Shown in pieces: positions 41,060 through 50,457 of a stretch of 64,000 bases of DNA (its first letter is position 1; the number at the start of each line of letters is the position of its first letter). The notes below the pieces were generated by a model, which saw nothing but the letters and a program-made list of their open reading frames with translations, did not search any database and was not told the DNA's origin. The DNA comes from CAZHNW01 sp942491575 (GTDB lineage: Bacteria; Spirochaetota; UBA4802; UBA5550): positions 124,001-188,000 of the forward strand of contig CALOBT010000031.1 in assembly GCA_942491575.1 (NCBI GenBank). Direction: 5' to 3'. A program made the position numbers and the translations under genes.

Positions 41060-43726
41060 TTAACCCGTTATATATAATCCGATGCGATAGACCAGAAAAG
41101 TTACAAACCACGCTACGGAAGTTGAATAAAGGGCGGAAAAAACAGCCCACCCCCAGCTGCCTGATTCGCGGCGAATGGTAGCCAGTACAGCCACGCAGGG
41201 AAAGTAGAGAAGGACGAAAAGTATGAAAACAAAGGCGACAAGGGGGGTAAAAACCTGTTCTCCCTTATGGGGGCCTGAGGAGTGCACCTGGTTTTTCAGA
41301 CGATTGGCCAGGCTGGCACTTGCAGCAGATTCATTGTTGCTTCCCTGATACAGGACTCCAATGGTGCCTACGACAACCTCTTTGGCTGCGAGTCCGGTTA
41401 TTATGCTGATGCTAATTTTCCAGTCAAAGCCCAGGGGCTGCATAACCGGTTCGACGAAATGGCCGAGTCTGCCGATAAAGGAATTTTCCAGGTATTTCTG
41501 TTCCATGGCCAGTTGCATATTTTTAATGGCTGCTTCTTTTTTTTCTAAAAGTATTTTTTTCTTTTTTTCTGCCGCATCTGCGGGAAGTTTGCTGAGCAGT
41601 GCGATTTCACCGCGATAGCTATCCTCTACGGCGGCACTTTTCTCCTGGAAGTTCTTTTCCAGTTCAGGCTGGAGTGGAAATTTTCCCAGGGCCCAGATAA
41701 TAATAGAAGCTATCAGGATAACACCACCGATTTTTTTCAGATATTCAACAGCCTTTTCCCACATATGTTTTGCAATGGTTTTTAGCTGCGGTCTCCGGTA
41801 CGGGGGAAGCTCCATTACAAAGGGGATTTCTTCTGCACGGAAAAGTGTTTTTTTCAATAGAATGCCGGAAAGGGCAGCAACAAGTATACCTGTCAGGTAA
41901 ATGATAAAGAGCATACTGCCCGCAGACCGGGAAAAAAATGCCCCTATAAACAGGACATAGACGGGAAGCCGCGCAGAGCATGACATGAAGGGAGTAATCA
42001 GCATCGTAAGGAGGCGATCGTTGCGGCTTTCAATTGTCCGGGTAGCCATAATTGCCGGGACATTGCAGCCGAAACCCATCAGCATGGGGATGAAGGATTT
42101 CCCGTGAAGGCCGATACGGTGCATAGCCTTATCCATGATAAAAGCAGCCCTGGCCATGTAGCCCGTATCTTCCATAAATGATATCAGGAAAAAGAGTATC
42201 AGAATATTGGGAAGGAAAATAATTACTCCGCCAATCCCCGCCAGTATACCGTTTATGATGAGGTCCTTTAAGGCCCCAGGCGGCATTGTTGAAGAAATGA
42301 AGGAGGAAATCCATGTTATCCCTGCATCGATCCAGTTCATAGGATAGTCCCCGAGGATAAAGGTCAGCTGAAAAGTCAGCCACATGAAAAGAATAAAAAG
42401 GGGAATGCCTAAATATGTATGGGTTACCACACGGTCAATTTTTTCGCTTCGGGTTCTTGCGGGGCGTTGAGCCGTATGATAGGTTTCTCTCAGGGCCCCG
42501 GAGATGAAGGCGTACTTCGCATCCGCCATGACCGATTCGGTGTCTTCGCTCAACAGGGATTCAAGGCGGATAATTTCTTCAGTTGCTTCATGGAAAATCT
42601 GGGTACGGTTTGGACAGTGCCTGAAAATCATTTCTTCTGAGGGGCTGTCCTTCTCAAGGAGTTTTATTGCAAGGAATCTTGAGGAGACGATGTCTGTCAG
42701 GGTATAGTTTTCTTCAAGTTTAATTTTTGACTGGATGGAAGAGATTGACCGTTCTATTTCATTCCCATAATTGATGTGAATGTGGCGCATGGTTTCTTCA
42801 CGGTCTTCGTAAACCTGGATGACTTTTTTTATCATGTCATCAATGCCCTGTCCCTTCGACGAGACCGTCGGTACAAAGGGGATCCCAATCATTTTACCAA
42901 GGGTCTCGAAATCGAAGCGGTCCCCTTTTTTTTCCATTTCATCATAGATGTTCAGGGCCACTACAACCTTGATATCCATATCAATCAGCTGCGTTGTAAG
43001 ATACAGGTTTCGTTCAAGATTCGATGAGTCGACTACATTAACAACAACGTCAGGAGTATTTTCAAAGATATGATTTCTTACATATATTTCTTCCGGTGTA
43101 TATTCTGTTATTGAATAGGTGCCGGGGAGATCAACAATATTAAAATTATATCCCTGGAGTTTGAAGCTCCCCTCCTTCGCTCCGACGGTAACACCACTGT
43201 AGTTGCCAACCCTCTCCTTCATGCCGGCGACGTGATTAAAAAGTGTTGTTTTCCCGCAATTGGGATTTCCCACCAGGGCAATGTTGATCGTTTTCGAGGC
43301 AGATTCCGGAGTCATTGGGTGGGAAGATTTTTCCCTTTCCGCGGCGTGCTGCTGCCGGAGTAATCTCCATCCCCTGGGGCCCCTTCGGGGGACAGGTTCC
43401 CGGTGAAAATGGCTTAAATGCTTTTCTTTTTGATACAAAAAGTGGTTGCGATGCCCCGGGGCAGTCTCTTCTTCCGGAGGAAATGCAGGTTTTTGACTTT
43501 CCCCCCGTGGGACTACATCGATGAGACGCGCTTCATTTCGGCGCAGTGAGACATTGTAGCCCATTATTTTATATTCGATGGGGTCCCGAAGGGGTGCACT
43601 TTTGATGACTTCCACTTCCTTGCCCCTGACAAAACCCATCTCCATAATGCGCTTGCGAAAGGCTCCGCGTCCCCGCACTTTGGTTATAATTGCCCTGTCT
43701 CCGTTATTGAGTTCCGCCAGTGTCAT
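41060..43726 (-). CDS. feoB: FeoA-FeoB fusion ferrous iron transporter
   Basis: 888 residues. Residues 1-73 are FeoA (TLAELNNGDRAIITKVRGRG, SLRRNEARLIDVVP). A basic Pro/Arg linker (about 74-140) leads to the FeoB G domain: G1 GNPNCGKTTLFN, G3 DLPGTYS, G4 region NIYDEM. The membrane domain has two GATE halves and the highly conserved MGFGCNVPAIMATRTIESRN and CSARLPVYVLFIGAFF segments. It imports Fe2+ across the inner membrane, with GTP binding. FeoA-FeoB fusions occur in several phyla. The upstream region has a candidate iron-regulator site. Confidence 0.95.
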   Translation of the reverse strand: MTLAELNNGDRAIITKVRGRGAFRKRIMEMGFVRGKEVEVIKSAPLRDPIEYKIMGYNVSLRRNEARLIDVVPRGESQKPAFPPEEETAPGHRNHFLYQKEKHLSHFHREPVPRRGPRGWRLLRQQHAAEREKSSHPMTPESASKTINIALVGNPNCGKTTLFNHVAGMKERVGNYSGVTVGAKEGSFKLQGYNFNIVDLPGTYSITEYTPEEIYVRNHIFENTPDVVVNVVDSSNLERNLYLTTQLIDMDIKVVVALNIYDEMEKKGDRFDFETLGKMIGIPFVPTVSSKGQGIDDMIKKVIQVYEDREETMRHIHINYGNEIERSISSIQSKIKLEENYTLTDIVSSRFLAIKLLEKDSPSEEMIFRHCPNRTQIFHEATEEIIRLESLLSEDTESVMADAKYAFISGALRETYHTAQRPARTRSEKIDRVVTHTYLGIPLFILFMWLTFQLTFILGDYPMNWIDAGITWISSFISSTMPPGALKDLIINGILAGIGGVIIFLPNILILFFLISFMEDTGYMARAAFIMDKAMHRIGLHGKSFIPMLMGFGCNVPAIMATRTIESRNDRLLTMLITPFMSCSARLPVYVLFIGAFFSRSAGSMLFIIYLTGILVAALSGILLKKTLFRAEEIPFVMELPPYRRPQLKTIAKHMWEKAVEYLKKIGGVILIASIIIWALGKFPLQPELEKNFQEKSAAVEDSYRGEIALLSKLPADAAEKKKKILLEKKEAAIKNMQLAMEQKYLENSFIGRLGHFVEPVMQPLGFDWKISISIITGLAAKEVVVGTIGVLYQGSNNESAASASLANRLKNQVHSSGPHKGEQVFTPLVAFVFILFVLLYFPCVAVLATIRRESGSWGWAVFSALYSTSVAWFVTFLVYRIGLYITG

Positions 43727-43768
43727 AATTTCCTGCTTCCGATTTGAGAATGAGTCACAATAATAGAT

Positions 43769-43788
43769 TTAATGTTAGCGTCAACTAA
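43769..43788. promoter_or_regulatory. Candidate iron-regulator site upstream of feoAB
   Basis: The imperfect palindrome TTAATGTTAGCGTCAACTAA (8 of 12 central positions symmetric) lies about 45 bases before the feoAB start, next to a minus-strand TTGACA. It resembles DtxR/MntR-type boxes more than a classic Fur box. Tentative. Confidence 0.25.
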
Positions 43789-43872
43789 TTATTTTTGTCA
43801 ATCCTAAAATATATAAGTTACAGAAGATATTTCAATTCTGTCCGAAAGGGAAATGTCCGATAAGTAACTGAT

Positions 43873-45438
43873 ATGAATCCCGTGAGTATAAAATATGAAG
43901 TAATTGCAGGGGAGGGAACAGATCCCCTCCTGATGATACAACGGGGAGACCGTAGTGTCCCCCTGCACAGCAGGCGTAATCCCCGCCGGGAAGGGGAGAT
44001 CCTCCGTGATAAATTTTCTGAAGCAGGTGAAGGAATTCTGATCGTACTCGGCGTAGGCCTTGGCTATCACCTGATTTCGCTGCAGGAAGGGGAGAATCGA
44101 TTTTCAAAAGTAATTCTTATCGATATTCTTTCCGGTATTGAAGAACATTTTTATAAGATAGAGGATTTAAAAAATTTCAGGGAAGTACTTAATCCCGTAT
44201 TTTTTACCGGCGCTACCCTGCGGAAACTTGAAAAGAGTCTCCCGGAACATATAAGTCTTGATGAGGGTGGACGCATTACCGTCGTGGAGCATCCCGCCTC
44301 TATGCGCCTGTTTCATGAATATTACGATGAAGTAAAGGCCCTGATTCGCCGTACAATCGACGGGAAGGCGGCAAACAGGATCACCAGGGGTGCCTTTGAC
44401 AGGCTCTATCTTCGAAATTCCTTGAAAAATTTATTTTACCTTGGGGCCCTTCGTCCGGTGAAGGCCCTTTTCGACAAGGGCGCCGGAAGGGACGCCCTTG
44501 TCCTCTCCTCAGGGCCATCCCTGGATATAACCGTAGAGACCCTTGCGGGGTCAGAGCATCTTCCTTTTATTATTGTCGTTGATTCTGCCCTTCCCGTTTT
44601 GAGGAGTTACGGGATTGAGGCTGACTGCATCGTATCCATTGATCCCCAGTTCCATATCATGGAGCACCTCAGGTTCGGCCGCGGGGATGTTCCCGCAGTG
44701 GTGGGGACCCTCTCCGGCTATACGGGGCTCTGGCCCTGGGCAGGCAGCGATGGATGTTTTCTTACCCTGAACAGTCATCCCCTTGCCCAGCTGATGGATC
44801 AGCTTTATCCGGGGGTCGTCGGTTCCATCGATTCTCACACGGGGACTGTCGCCGGGGAGTCGCTTATGCTGGCCATCAGGATGGGTTTTGACCGTATTGG
44901 TGTAGCGGGCCTTGACTTTTCCTTTCCACGCTTCAGAATATATGCCAGGGGGAGTGCCTACCAGGAACGTTTTGGTCACTTTTTTAATAACCGATTTTCT
45001 CCCGTTGAAACATTCAACGGCCGATATATCAGGCAGGCCAGTGGTGCCGTCTTTGCAGAGGGTATCCCGTCACGCCGGTCATTTTTGCAGTACAGGGATT
45101 CCCTCGGTCAGTTGATCCGAAATGAGGGAAGCAGCAGGATTCTGCAAATTTGTGGTGAGGGCCTCTCCCTGCCGGGAACCGAATCTATGGGGATTCAGAA
45201 TTTTCTGGAAGAGGGCAAAAAGGGGGGCCGGGGGGGAAGTCATGGCCTGCTGAATGATACTGCAGCAGTTCCGGTGATTGGAGATCGTGTCGACCTGTCG
45301 GAACTGCACAGGCTGCTGCAGCGGGAGGAAGTAATCCAACAGGTCCTAGAGGCCTCCCTTGAGAATATTTCTCATGAAATAATGTCCGCTGGAAAGAATT
45401 TTATGCAAAAAATGACCGCAGCTGCGGGTTTGCCATAA
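43873..45438 (+). CDS. DUF115 / 6-hydroxymethylpterin pyrophosphokinase MptE-like protein
   Basis: 521 residues with the DUF115 core: DALVLSSGPSLDITVETLAG, VVDSALPVLRSYGIEADCIV, SIDPQFHIMEHL and SHTGTVAGESLMLAIRMGFD with VAGLDFSFP. The N-terminal ~190 residues carry a Rossmann-like LIVLGVGLGYHLISLQ segment. Bacterial members (Maf, motility accessory factors) add or prepare sugars for flagellin in flagellar glycosylation. A pterin role is archaeal. It is divergent from feoAB. A flagellar role is likely in a spirochaete but not shown by local context. Confidence 0.75.
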   Translation: MNPVSIKYEVIAGEGTDPLLMIQRGDRSVPLHSRRNPRREGEILRDKFSEAGEGILIVLGVGLGYHLISLQEGENRFSKVILIDILSGIEEHFYKIEDLKNFREVLNPVFFTGATLRKLEKSLPEHISLDEGGRITVVEHPASMRLFHEYYDEVKALIRRTIDGKAANRITRGAFDRLYLRNSLKNLFYLGALRPVKALFDKGAGRDALVLSSGPSLDITVETLAGSEHLPFIIVVDSALPVLRSYGIEADCIVSIDPQFHIMEHLRFGRGDVPAVVGTLSGYTGLWPWAGSDGCFLTLNSHPLAQLMDQLYPGVVGSIDSHTGTVAGESLMLAIRMGFDRIGVAGLDFSFPRFRIYARGSAYQERFGHFFNNRFSPVETFNGRYIRQASGAVFAEGIPSRRSFLQYRDSLGQLIRNEGSSRILQICGEGLSLPGTESMGIQNFLEEGKKGGRGGSHGLLNDTAAVPVIGDRVDLSELHRLLQREEVIQQVLEASLENISHEIMSAGKNFMQKMTAAAGLP

Positions 45439-45565
45439 AATTTTCGATTCTGAATTTCGCACCTCCCCGTTGTGAAATTACATTAAATGAAAAATGAAAG
45501 CTGGCCGATTATGTAACTGATAACTCCGGTTTTCTGGAGAATACAAGGAAACAGGTTGAAGAATT

Positions 45566-46399
45566 ATGGAAAATTTTGACCACCAGCAGCAGGGAAATGT
45601 AAAGGAGAAGCAGTTTTATCTGCTTCATCTGGATACGCCGCGAATTATTATAGTAGCGTCAGTTATAATCGGTCTTGTCGTAATTTCCTTTTTAATGGGG
45701 ATGAATTTTATCGGTGATAACGGAAGCGCAAAACAACTCGCGTCAGATAAAATGCTCTTCAACGAGAAGGGCGGAACAAATTTTTTGAATGAGGATATTC
45801 CCTCTCCCCCTCACGGAGAACTGGATAAGAAGCCCTTTGATGATAAACTCGTTCTTGGGGATGAACCTGAGAGTGATGATAAAAAAAACAATAAAATAAT
45901 AGCGAAGGGGTCTGATAAAAGTACCGGGAAAACAGCATCTTCAGACATGCTCTCCAGTGATGAGATCAATGAGATAATTCCACCGATACCGGAAGAGAAA
46001 AAGGAACCGGTAAAGAATAAGTATGCAGGGGAAAAAAAGAAAAGTGATGTGCGGAAAGTTGTCCGTAAAAGAAAAGCACCAAAGAAACAGGTAGCAAAAA
46101 AGAAAAGACGCAAAAGCCGCGTAATTGAAGTCTCTGATAATACCGGCGGAAAGGCTCGGATACGTTCGGGATATGCGATTCAAATTGCTTCCTTCGATAC
46201 CCATACCAGGGCGAAGAGAGAAATGAAACGTCTTCACGGAATGAAGTATGATGCGTATATCGAGAGTTCCAGGGTCAGCGGGAAAAAATACTACCGTGTC
46301 CGCGTAGGAACCATTTCTAACCGTAAAAAGGCAATTCGGCTTCTGAATGAAATTCAGGATAAAGAGAGATATAAAAATAGTTATATGATTAAAGAGTAG
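45566..46399 (+). CDS. SPOR-domain membrane protein
   Basis: 277 residues: one membrane helix (about 29-50, IIIVASVIIGLVVISFLMGM), a charged low-complexity linker with a very Lys/Arg-rich block (about 150-190), and a C-terminal SPOR domain (about 198-277, GYAIQIASFDTHTRAKREMK, YYRVRVGTISNRKKAI). SPOR domains bind denuded peptidoglycan glycan strands at division sites. The basic linker may contact peptidoglycan or nucleic acid. It lies directly before the Pit genes but is not functionally tied to them by sequence. Confidence 0.85.
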   Translation: MENFDHQQQGNVKEKQFYLLHLDTPRIIIVASVIIGLVVISFLMGMNFIGDNGSAKQLASDKMLFNEKGGTNFLNEDIPSPPHGELDKKPFDDKLVLGDEPESDDKKNNKIIAKGSDKSTGKTASSDMLSSDEINEIIPPIPEEKKEPVKNKYAGEKKKSDVRKVVRKRKAPKKQVAKKKRRKSRVIEVSDNTGGKARIRSGYAIQIASFDTHTRAKREMKRLHGMKYDAYIESSRVSGKKYYRVRVGTISNRKKAIRLLNEIQDKERYKNSYMIKE

Positions 46400-46406
46400 A
46401 TAACAG

Positions 46407-47051
46407 ATGCAGGTCCTGTTTCGAAAAACCAGGGAGCTGATTCATAAAATAGATCAGTTTATTGATCTTACTGCTGAGGCGAGTCTTCATTTCAGGCGTG
46501 CATTGAATTTCTATCTTGACGATCGCCGTGACGAATTCAAGGACCGCTTCAACACCATTAAGGAAATTGAGAGCCGGGCCGATACGGTCCGGCGTGATAT
46601 TGAAGGGCAACTCTATGTCCAGACCCTCATCCCGGAGTCGAGGGGGGATGTCCTGGGGATCCTCGAGTATATGGATTACCTGACGGATAATGCCAAATCT
46701 ACAATTCTTGCTTTTTCCATAGAACAGCCTGACATCCCCGAGGATGTCAGCAATGATTATCGTGAACTGGTGGACCCGGTTTGCCATAGCGTTGAAAGCC
46801 TTGTACAGGCGACGCGATCCTTTTTTTATGACCTTGCCGCCGTAAAGGACCACCTGCGCCTGGTTAAATTTTATGAACGTGAGGCTGATGCCCTCGTAGA
46901 GAAAACCAAAAGGGATATCTATGCCCATGAGATAGATCTGGCACGCAAGCAGCAGCTCAGGGATTTTGCCGACTATATTGATAATATTGCCGATGCTGCC
47001 CTGGAGGTTGCGGACCGTCTTGGCATTGCCGCAATAAAACGGATCGGGTAG
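46407..47051 (+). CDS. DUF47/PhoU-like Pit accessory protein
   Basis: A 214-residue helical protein of the DUF47 (TIGR00153, PhoU-like) family: FRKTRELIHKIDQFIDLT, FNTIKEIESRADTVRRDIEG and EREADALVEKTKRDIY with conserved acidic metal-binding residues. These proteins sit next to Pit transporter genes and control their phosphate flux. The Pit gene starts 4 bases after its stop, so the pair is co-translated. Confidence 0.9.
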   Translation: MQVLFRKTRELIHKIDQFIDLTAEASLHFRRALNFYLDDRRDEFKDRFNTIKEIESRADTVRRDIEGQLYVQTLIPESRGDVLGILEYMDYLTDNAKSTILAFSIEQPDIPEDVSNDYRELVDPVCHSVESLVQATRSFFYDLAAVKDHLRLVKFYEREADALVEKTKRDIYAHEIDLARKQQLRDFADYIDNIADAALEVADRLGIAAIKRIG

Positions 47052-47055
47052 GGTA

Positions 47056-48531
47056 ATGATATCCTTCTTTTTTTTAACCAGCGGACTCTTTCTCGGCTGG
47101 TCCCTCGGGGCAAACGATGCTGCAAATATTTTCGGAACGGCAGTCGGGTCCCGGATGCTGAAATTCCGCACCGCTGCCATTATCGCCAGTCTTTTCATAA
47201 TATTCGGGGCAACCCGTTCCGGTGCCGGTACTGTACACACTATTAACAAACTCGGTTTTGTCAATGAGGCTGCGGGGGCATTTATGGTTGCCCTTTCCGC
47301 CGGGGCAGTCGTATACTGGATGACCCGTCTTTCACTGCCGGTTTCCACCTCGCAGGCAATTGTAGGGGCCATAGTAGGCTGGAATTTTTACAGCGGAACC
47401 CTTACCGATGCGGCATCCCTGGGGAAAATTGCCGCAACCTGGATTTTTTCTCCAATACTGGCTGCCCTTATTTCATTTTTTATGTATGGCTTTCTGAAGA
47501 TACTGATAGGCCGGATAAAAATACACCTGTTGACTATTGATCATTATACGCGTATCGGATTTGTAATTGTCGGGGCCTTCGGTTCCTATGCCCTGGGGGC
47601 GAATAATATAGCAAATGTTATGGGGGTATTTTTGTCGGTTTCTCCCTTTACCGATATCGATAGCCGTTTCCTGCAAATAGGTTCTGCGGAACAGCTTTTT
47701 TTCCTGGGGGGAATTGCCATTGCCGCCGGGGTTATATCCTATTCTTATCGTGTAATGACCACGGTTGGAAGGGATCTTCTGAAACTGACCCCCCTTTCCG
47801 CACTTGTGGTGGTACTCTCCACGGGGACAGTCCTTTTCCTTTTTGCCTCAGAGGGCCTGGAATTATGGCTTGCCCGTCACGGCCTTCCTGTTTTTCCACT
47901 GGTTCCCGTTTCCAGCAGCCAGGCAGTGGTTGGTGCTGTAATCGGGATCGCCCTTACAAGGGGAGGCAGGGGGATGAATTTTCGCCTCATGGGGAAAATA
48001 TCCTCGGGATGGGTGATTACTCCCATTGTGGCATGTCTAGTTGCATTTCTGTCATTATTTTTAATGCAGAATATTTTTAACCAGCAGGTATACAGGCCCG
48101 TAATGTACCGCATAACAGATTCCTGTCACCGGGAAATGGTCAGGCAGAAGCAGTGGCATCAGGGGCTGGAAGAATTTCAAAGAAGGACATTTTCTTCCGC
48201 AAGAGAATTTCTCAGCAGCCTGGAGGGATCAGGGGAGACTATCCCCGAGGAATCCCTGAGCGCAGCTGTTTCATTTGCCCGCTTGAAGTCTGTGAAGGTG
48301 GAGATGAGAAAACTTCCCCCCCGTGATCTTGCTGCCCTTCTGACATATGACCAGATCAGGGACCTGAAATCACTTGAGGGGACTTCCTATGAGCATACCT
48401 GGCAGTTTGAAAGGGACCTAGCAAAACTCAGTTCTTCATGGAAATTGAAACAGGATAATATTCTAAACAAAAAACATAACCGGCAGGTGAGACTCAGGAT
48501 TGATTTTCTGCTGAAATATTTCGGCGATTAA
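47056..48531 (+). CDS. pit: Pit-family inorganic phosphate transporter with long C-terminal extension
   Basis: 491 residues. Two inverted halves each carry the Pit signature: GANDAANIFGTAVGSRML near residue 18 and LGANNIANVMGVF near 180, with VSTSQAIVGAIVGW and VSSSQAVVGAVIG. Membrane helices end at about 335. About 155 further residues form a charged, helical cytoplasmic tail (HREMVRQKQWHQGLEEFQRR...LSSSWKLKQDNILNKKHNR) not usual in Pit proteins. It imports phosphate with a cation. The stop codon lies inside a 34-bp palindrome shared with the convergent gene. Confidence 0.92.
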   Translation: MISFFFLTSGLFLGWSLGANDAANIFGTAVGSRMLKFRTAAIIASLFIIFGATRSGAGTVHTINKLGFVNEAAGAFMVALSAGAVVYWMTRLSLPVSTSQAIVGAIVGWNFYSGTLTDAASLGKIAATWIFSPILAALISFFMYGFLKILIGRIKIHLLTIDHYTRIGFVIVGAFGSYALGANNIANVMGVFLSVSPFTDIDSRFLQIGSAEQLFFLGGIAIAAGVISYSYRVMTTVGRDLLKLTPLSALVVVLSTGTVLFLFASEGLELWLARHGLPVFPLVPVSSSQAVVGAVIGIALTRGGRGMNFRLMGKISSGWVITPIVACLVAFLSLFLMQNIFNQQVYRPVMYRITDSCHREMVRQKQWHQGLEEFQRRTFSSAREFLSSLEGSGETIPEESLSAAVSFARLKSVKVEMRKLPPRDLAALLTYDQIRDLKSLEGTSYEHTWQFERDLAKLSSSWKLKQDNILNKKHNRQVRLRIDFLLKYFGD

Positions 48532-48560
48532 AAACGAAGATGCGCATCTTCGTTTTTAAT
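48527..48560. terminator. Perfect 34-bp palindromic bidirectional terminator
   Basis: ATTAAAAACGAAGATGC (48527-48543) and its exact complement (48544-48560) form an uninterrupted palindrome. It contains the stop codons of both convergent genes (48529-48531 plus; 48558-48556 minus) and gives a U-tract on each strand. Confidence 0.92.
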
Positions 48561-48960
48561 ACAGATTGTCTTTTATGAACAGTTCTTCCAGCTCATCCGC
48601 CTTTGCCGCAATGTAGGTAAGGGACTTCATAAAGCGGTGGGGATCACAGTCCTGGAGAAGTACGGTATTTCGCAGGATCATGGTGTCATTCAGGAGTGCA
48701 ATGGCACCGTAGTCGAAGGTGGTATTCTGCTGAAGGCTGTACTTGTAGAGCTCGCAGAGGTCTTTTTTCAACTTCCCCACAACAGAGTAATAGTTGATTA
48801 TACGGTCTCCCGATTCGTCCTTGGTGAGGGTTATCAAAATTTCCTGTGAACGCCCTCCTTCGAATTCGATATTGGTGGTATAGTTTCCTTCATCATCTTT
48901 GTGGAAACGTATCTTAAATTCACTGGCTACTGCTGATATAAATCCGTCAAAAATCTCCAT
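48556..48960 (-). CDS. YbjN/CesT-like small protein, function unknown
   Basis: 134 residues with an alpha-beta-beta-beta-alpha pattern: a starting helix (MEIFDGFISAVASEFKI), strands with KIRFHKDDEGNYTTNIEF, RSQEILITL and RIINYYSVVG, then helices and DYGAIALLNDTMILRNTVLL. This resembles the YbjN/type III secretion chaperone-like fold, whose members often act as small regulators or chaperones. No catalytic residues are seen. It stands alone. Confidence 0.6.
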   Translation of the reverse strand: MEIFDGFISAVASEFKIRFHKDDEGNYTTNIEFEGGRSQEILITLTKDESGDRIINYYSVVGKLKKDLCELYKYSLQQNTTFDYGAIALLNDTMILRNTVLLQDCDPHRFMKSLTYIAAKADELEELFIKDNLY

Positions 48961-49217
48961 GGTATGCCTCTGTTCATTTCGATTGTTTTATTTTATCACG
49001 ATATGGGCCGTCGTCAAGAAATAATCGCTTTTAAGGGCAGGTGTTCTCCCCGGCAATATCGCTCTGACCACTATATTGCGTTATTAAAAATAATATATGA
49101 CTTCTGAGGTCTATCCTTTTTTGAAGGCAGGTATTAATTTTTTCGATTTTAAAACGCCAAAATAAGCGCTGAATAAGTGTAAATGTAATTAATCCAGCCC
49201 GGGTGGAATAAAAATCC

Positions 49218-49247
49218 TTGATAAAATATATATTCTTTTTTCATAAT
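49218..49247 (+). promoter_or_regulatory. Promoter of the M28-peptidase gene cluster
   Basis: TTGATA (49218-49223) and CATAAT (49242-49247) with an 18-base spacer, 49 bases before the ATG at 49296. The rest of the 335-base divergent gap 48961-49295 is AT-rich without recognisable features. Confidence 0.5.
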
Positions 49248-49295
49248 GGAAGAAAGAAATTCCGGGTATAAAAATAAAAAAACAGGGTATGAGAA

Positions 49296-50225
49296 ATGAT
49301 TCCAGCAGTAATCTGGGAAAACAAAAAGGAAAGAAAAGAGATCTACAATAACGCGGAGTCGCACGTCCGTTTCCTTGCTGAGGAGCTGGGGGAAAGGACC
49401 CTCCGGGAATATGACAGTCTTAATCATGCAAAATATTATATAAAAGATTATTTTGCCAGATATGGCCACGAGGCTACGGAGCAGAAGTATATTGCGCAGA
49501 AGATGGAAGTCGGCAATGTTATTGCTGAGATACGCGGCTTTGATCAGCCTGACAATATTATCGTCATCGGTGCGCATTATGATACCGTTGAGGATACCCC
49601 CGGTGCTGATGATAATGGTTCCGCTGTGGCGGGACTTCTGGAAGTCTACCGTCTCCTTGCGGATTACCGCTATAAAAAGACAATTCGGTTTGTGGCATTC
49701 ACTCTCGAGGAACCCCCCTTTTTTAATTCAGACCTAATGGGGAGCATGCAGTACGCAACTCTATGCAGAAAGAAGAAAGAGAATATCGAGCTGATGATTT
49801 GTCTTGAAATGATCGGTTATGCGAGCAAAAAGTGTGTTCAGGAATTTCCCTACGAGGACATGAAAAAGGATAAACCCCCATACGGTGATTATCTTGGGGT
49901 CTTTTCCCTGCCGTCATGCCGGCCCCAGGTAAATTTCTGGAAGAACATCTACAACTCTCATGCAAAAAGAAAAATTTTTGATATCGTCGGTCCAGCGTCG
50001 ATTCCCGGTATAGATCTTTCTGATCACCGTTCTTTTATTAAGAACGGGTACCCTTCAATAATGCTGTCGGATTCCGGATACTACCGGAACAAGAATTATC
50101 ACCAGGAATCGGATACCGTAGACACCCTGAACTTCAATTTTTTGGCGGAAAATATTCATAATATTTACCTGACCCTCAGAGAGGTCCTGAATATGCCTCC
50201 CCTTGATACAATAATCGGAGCCTGA
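49296..50225 (+). CDS. M28-family zinc aminopeptidase-like protein
   Basis: 309 residues. The co-catalytic zinc set of M28 is present in order: His and catalytic Asp in VIGAHYDTV, bridging Asp in GADDNGSAVAGLLE, Glu pair in FTLEEPPFF, acidic ligand in CLEMIGY and a final His in KNYHQESDTVDT. There is no signal peptide, so it is probably cytoplasmic, unlike many M28 enzymes. It lies at the head of a plus-strand group with a DUF6485 protein and a patatin. The peptide or acylated substrate is unknown; glutaminyl-cyclase-like activity is an alternative in this family. Confidence 0.82.
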   Translation: MIPAVIWENKKERKEIYNNAESHVRFLAEELGERTLREYDSLNHAKYYIKDYFARYGHEATEQKYIAQKMEVGNVIAEIRGFDQPDNIIVIGAHYDTVEDTPGADDNGSAVAGLLEVYRLLADYRYKKTIRFVAFTLEEPPFFNSDLMGSMQYATLCRKKKENIELMICLEMIGYASKKCVQEFPYEDMKKDKPPYGDYLGVFSLPSCRPQVNFWKNIYNSHAKRKIFDIVGPASIPGIDLSDHRSFIKNGYPSIMLSDSGYYRNKNYHQESDTVDTLNFNFLAENIHNIYLTLREVLNMPPLDTIIGA

Positions 50226-50226
50226 A

Positions 50227-50430
50227 ATGGATTGCAAAAAAAATCAGAATTTTGAACGCTGTAATTGCAGCTACGAACCATGTTCACGCAAGGGTATCTG
50301 CTGTGACTGCATTGCCTATCACATCCGGTCTCGACAGCTTCCCGCATGTGCTTTTTCGACTTCTGCTGAAAGTACCTATGACCGTTCTTTTGAACATTTT
50401 GCCCGGCTGGTTTCCGAAGGTAAAGTCTAG
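50227..50430 (+). CDS. DUF6485-type cysteine-rich small protein
   Basis: A 67-residue protein with eight cysteines: CNCSYEPCSRKGICCDCIAY followed by HIRSRQLPACAF and YDRSFEHFARL. The pattern is that of the DUF6485 family of short anaerobe-type proteins, probably metal- or cluster-binding. It starts 1 base after the M28 stop and is surely co-transcribed with it. Function unknown. Confidence 0.75.
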   Translation: MDCKKNQNFERCNCSYEPCSRKGICCDCIAYHIRSRQLPACAFSTSAESTYDRSFEHFARLVSEGKV

Positions 50431-50457
50431 GCCGCGGCAGCCTGAAAGGAAAATCAT

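Noticed and set aside
46389..47372. A 327-codon minus-strand open frame
   Set aside because: It lies opposite the PhoU-like and pit genes, which have clear families and start sites; the antisense product has no recognisable domain.
49149..49577. A 142-codon minus-strand frame over the M28 start
   Set aside because: It overlaps the well-supported peptidase and has no domain; hydrophobicity arises from the AT-rich promoter region.
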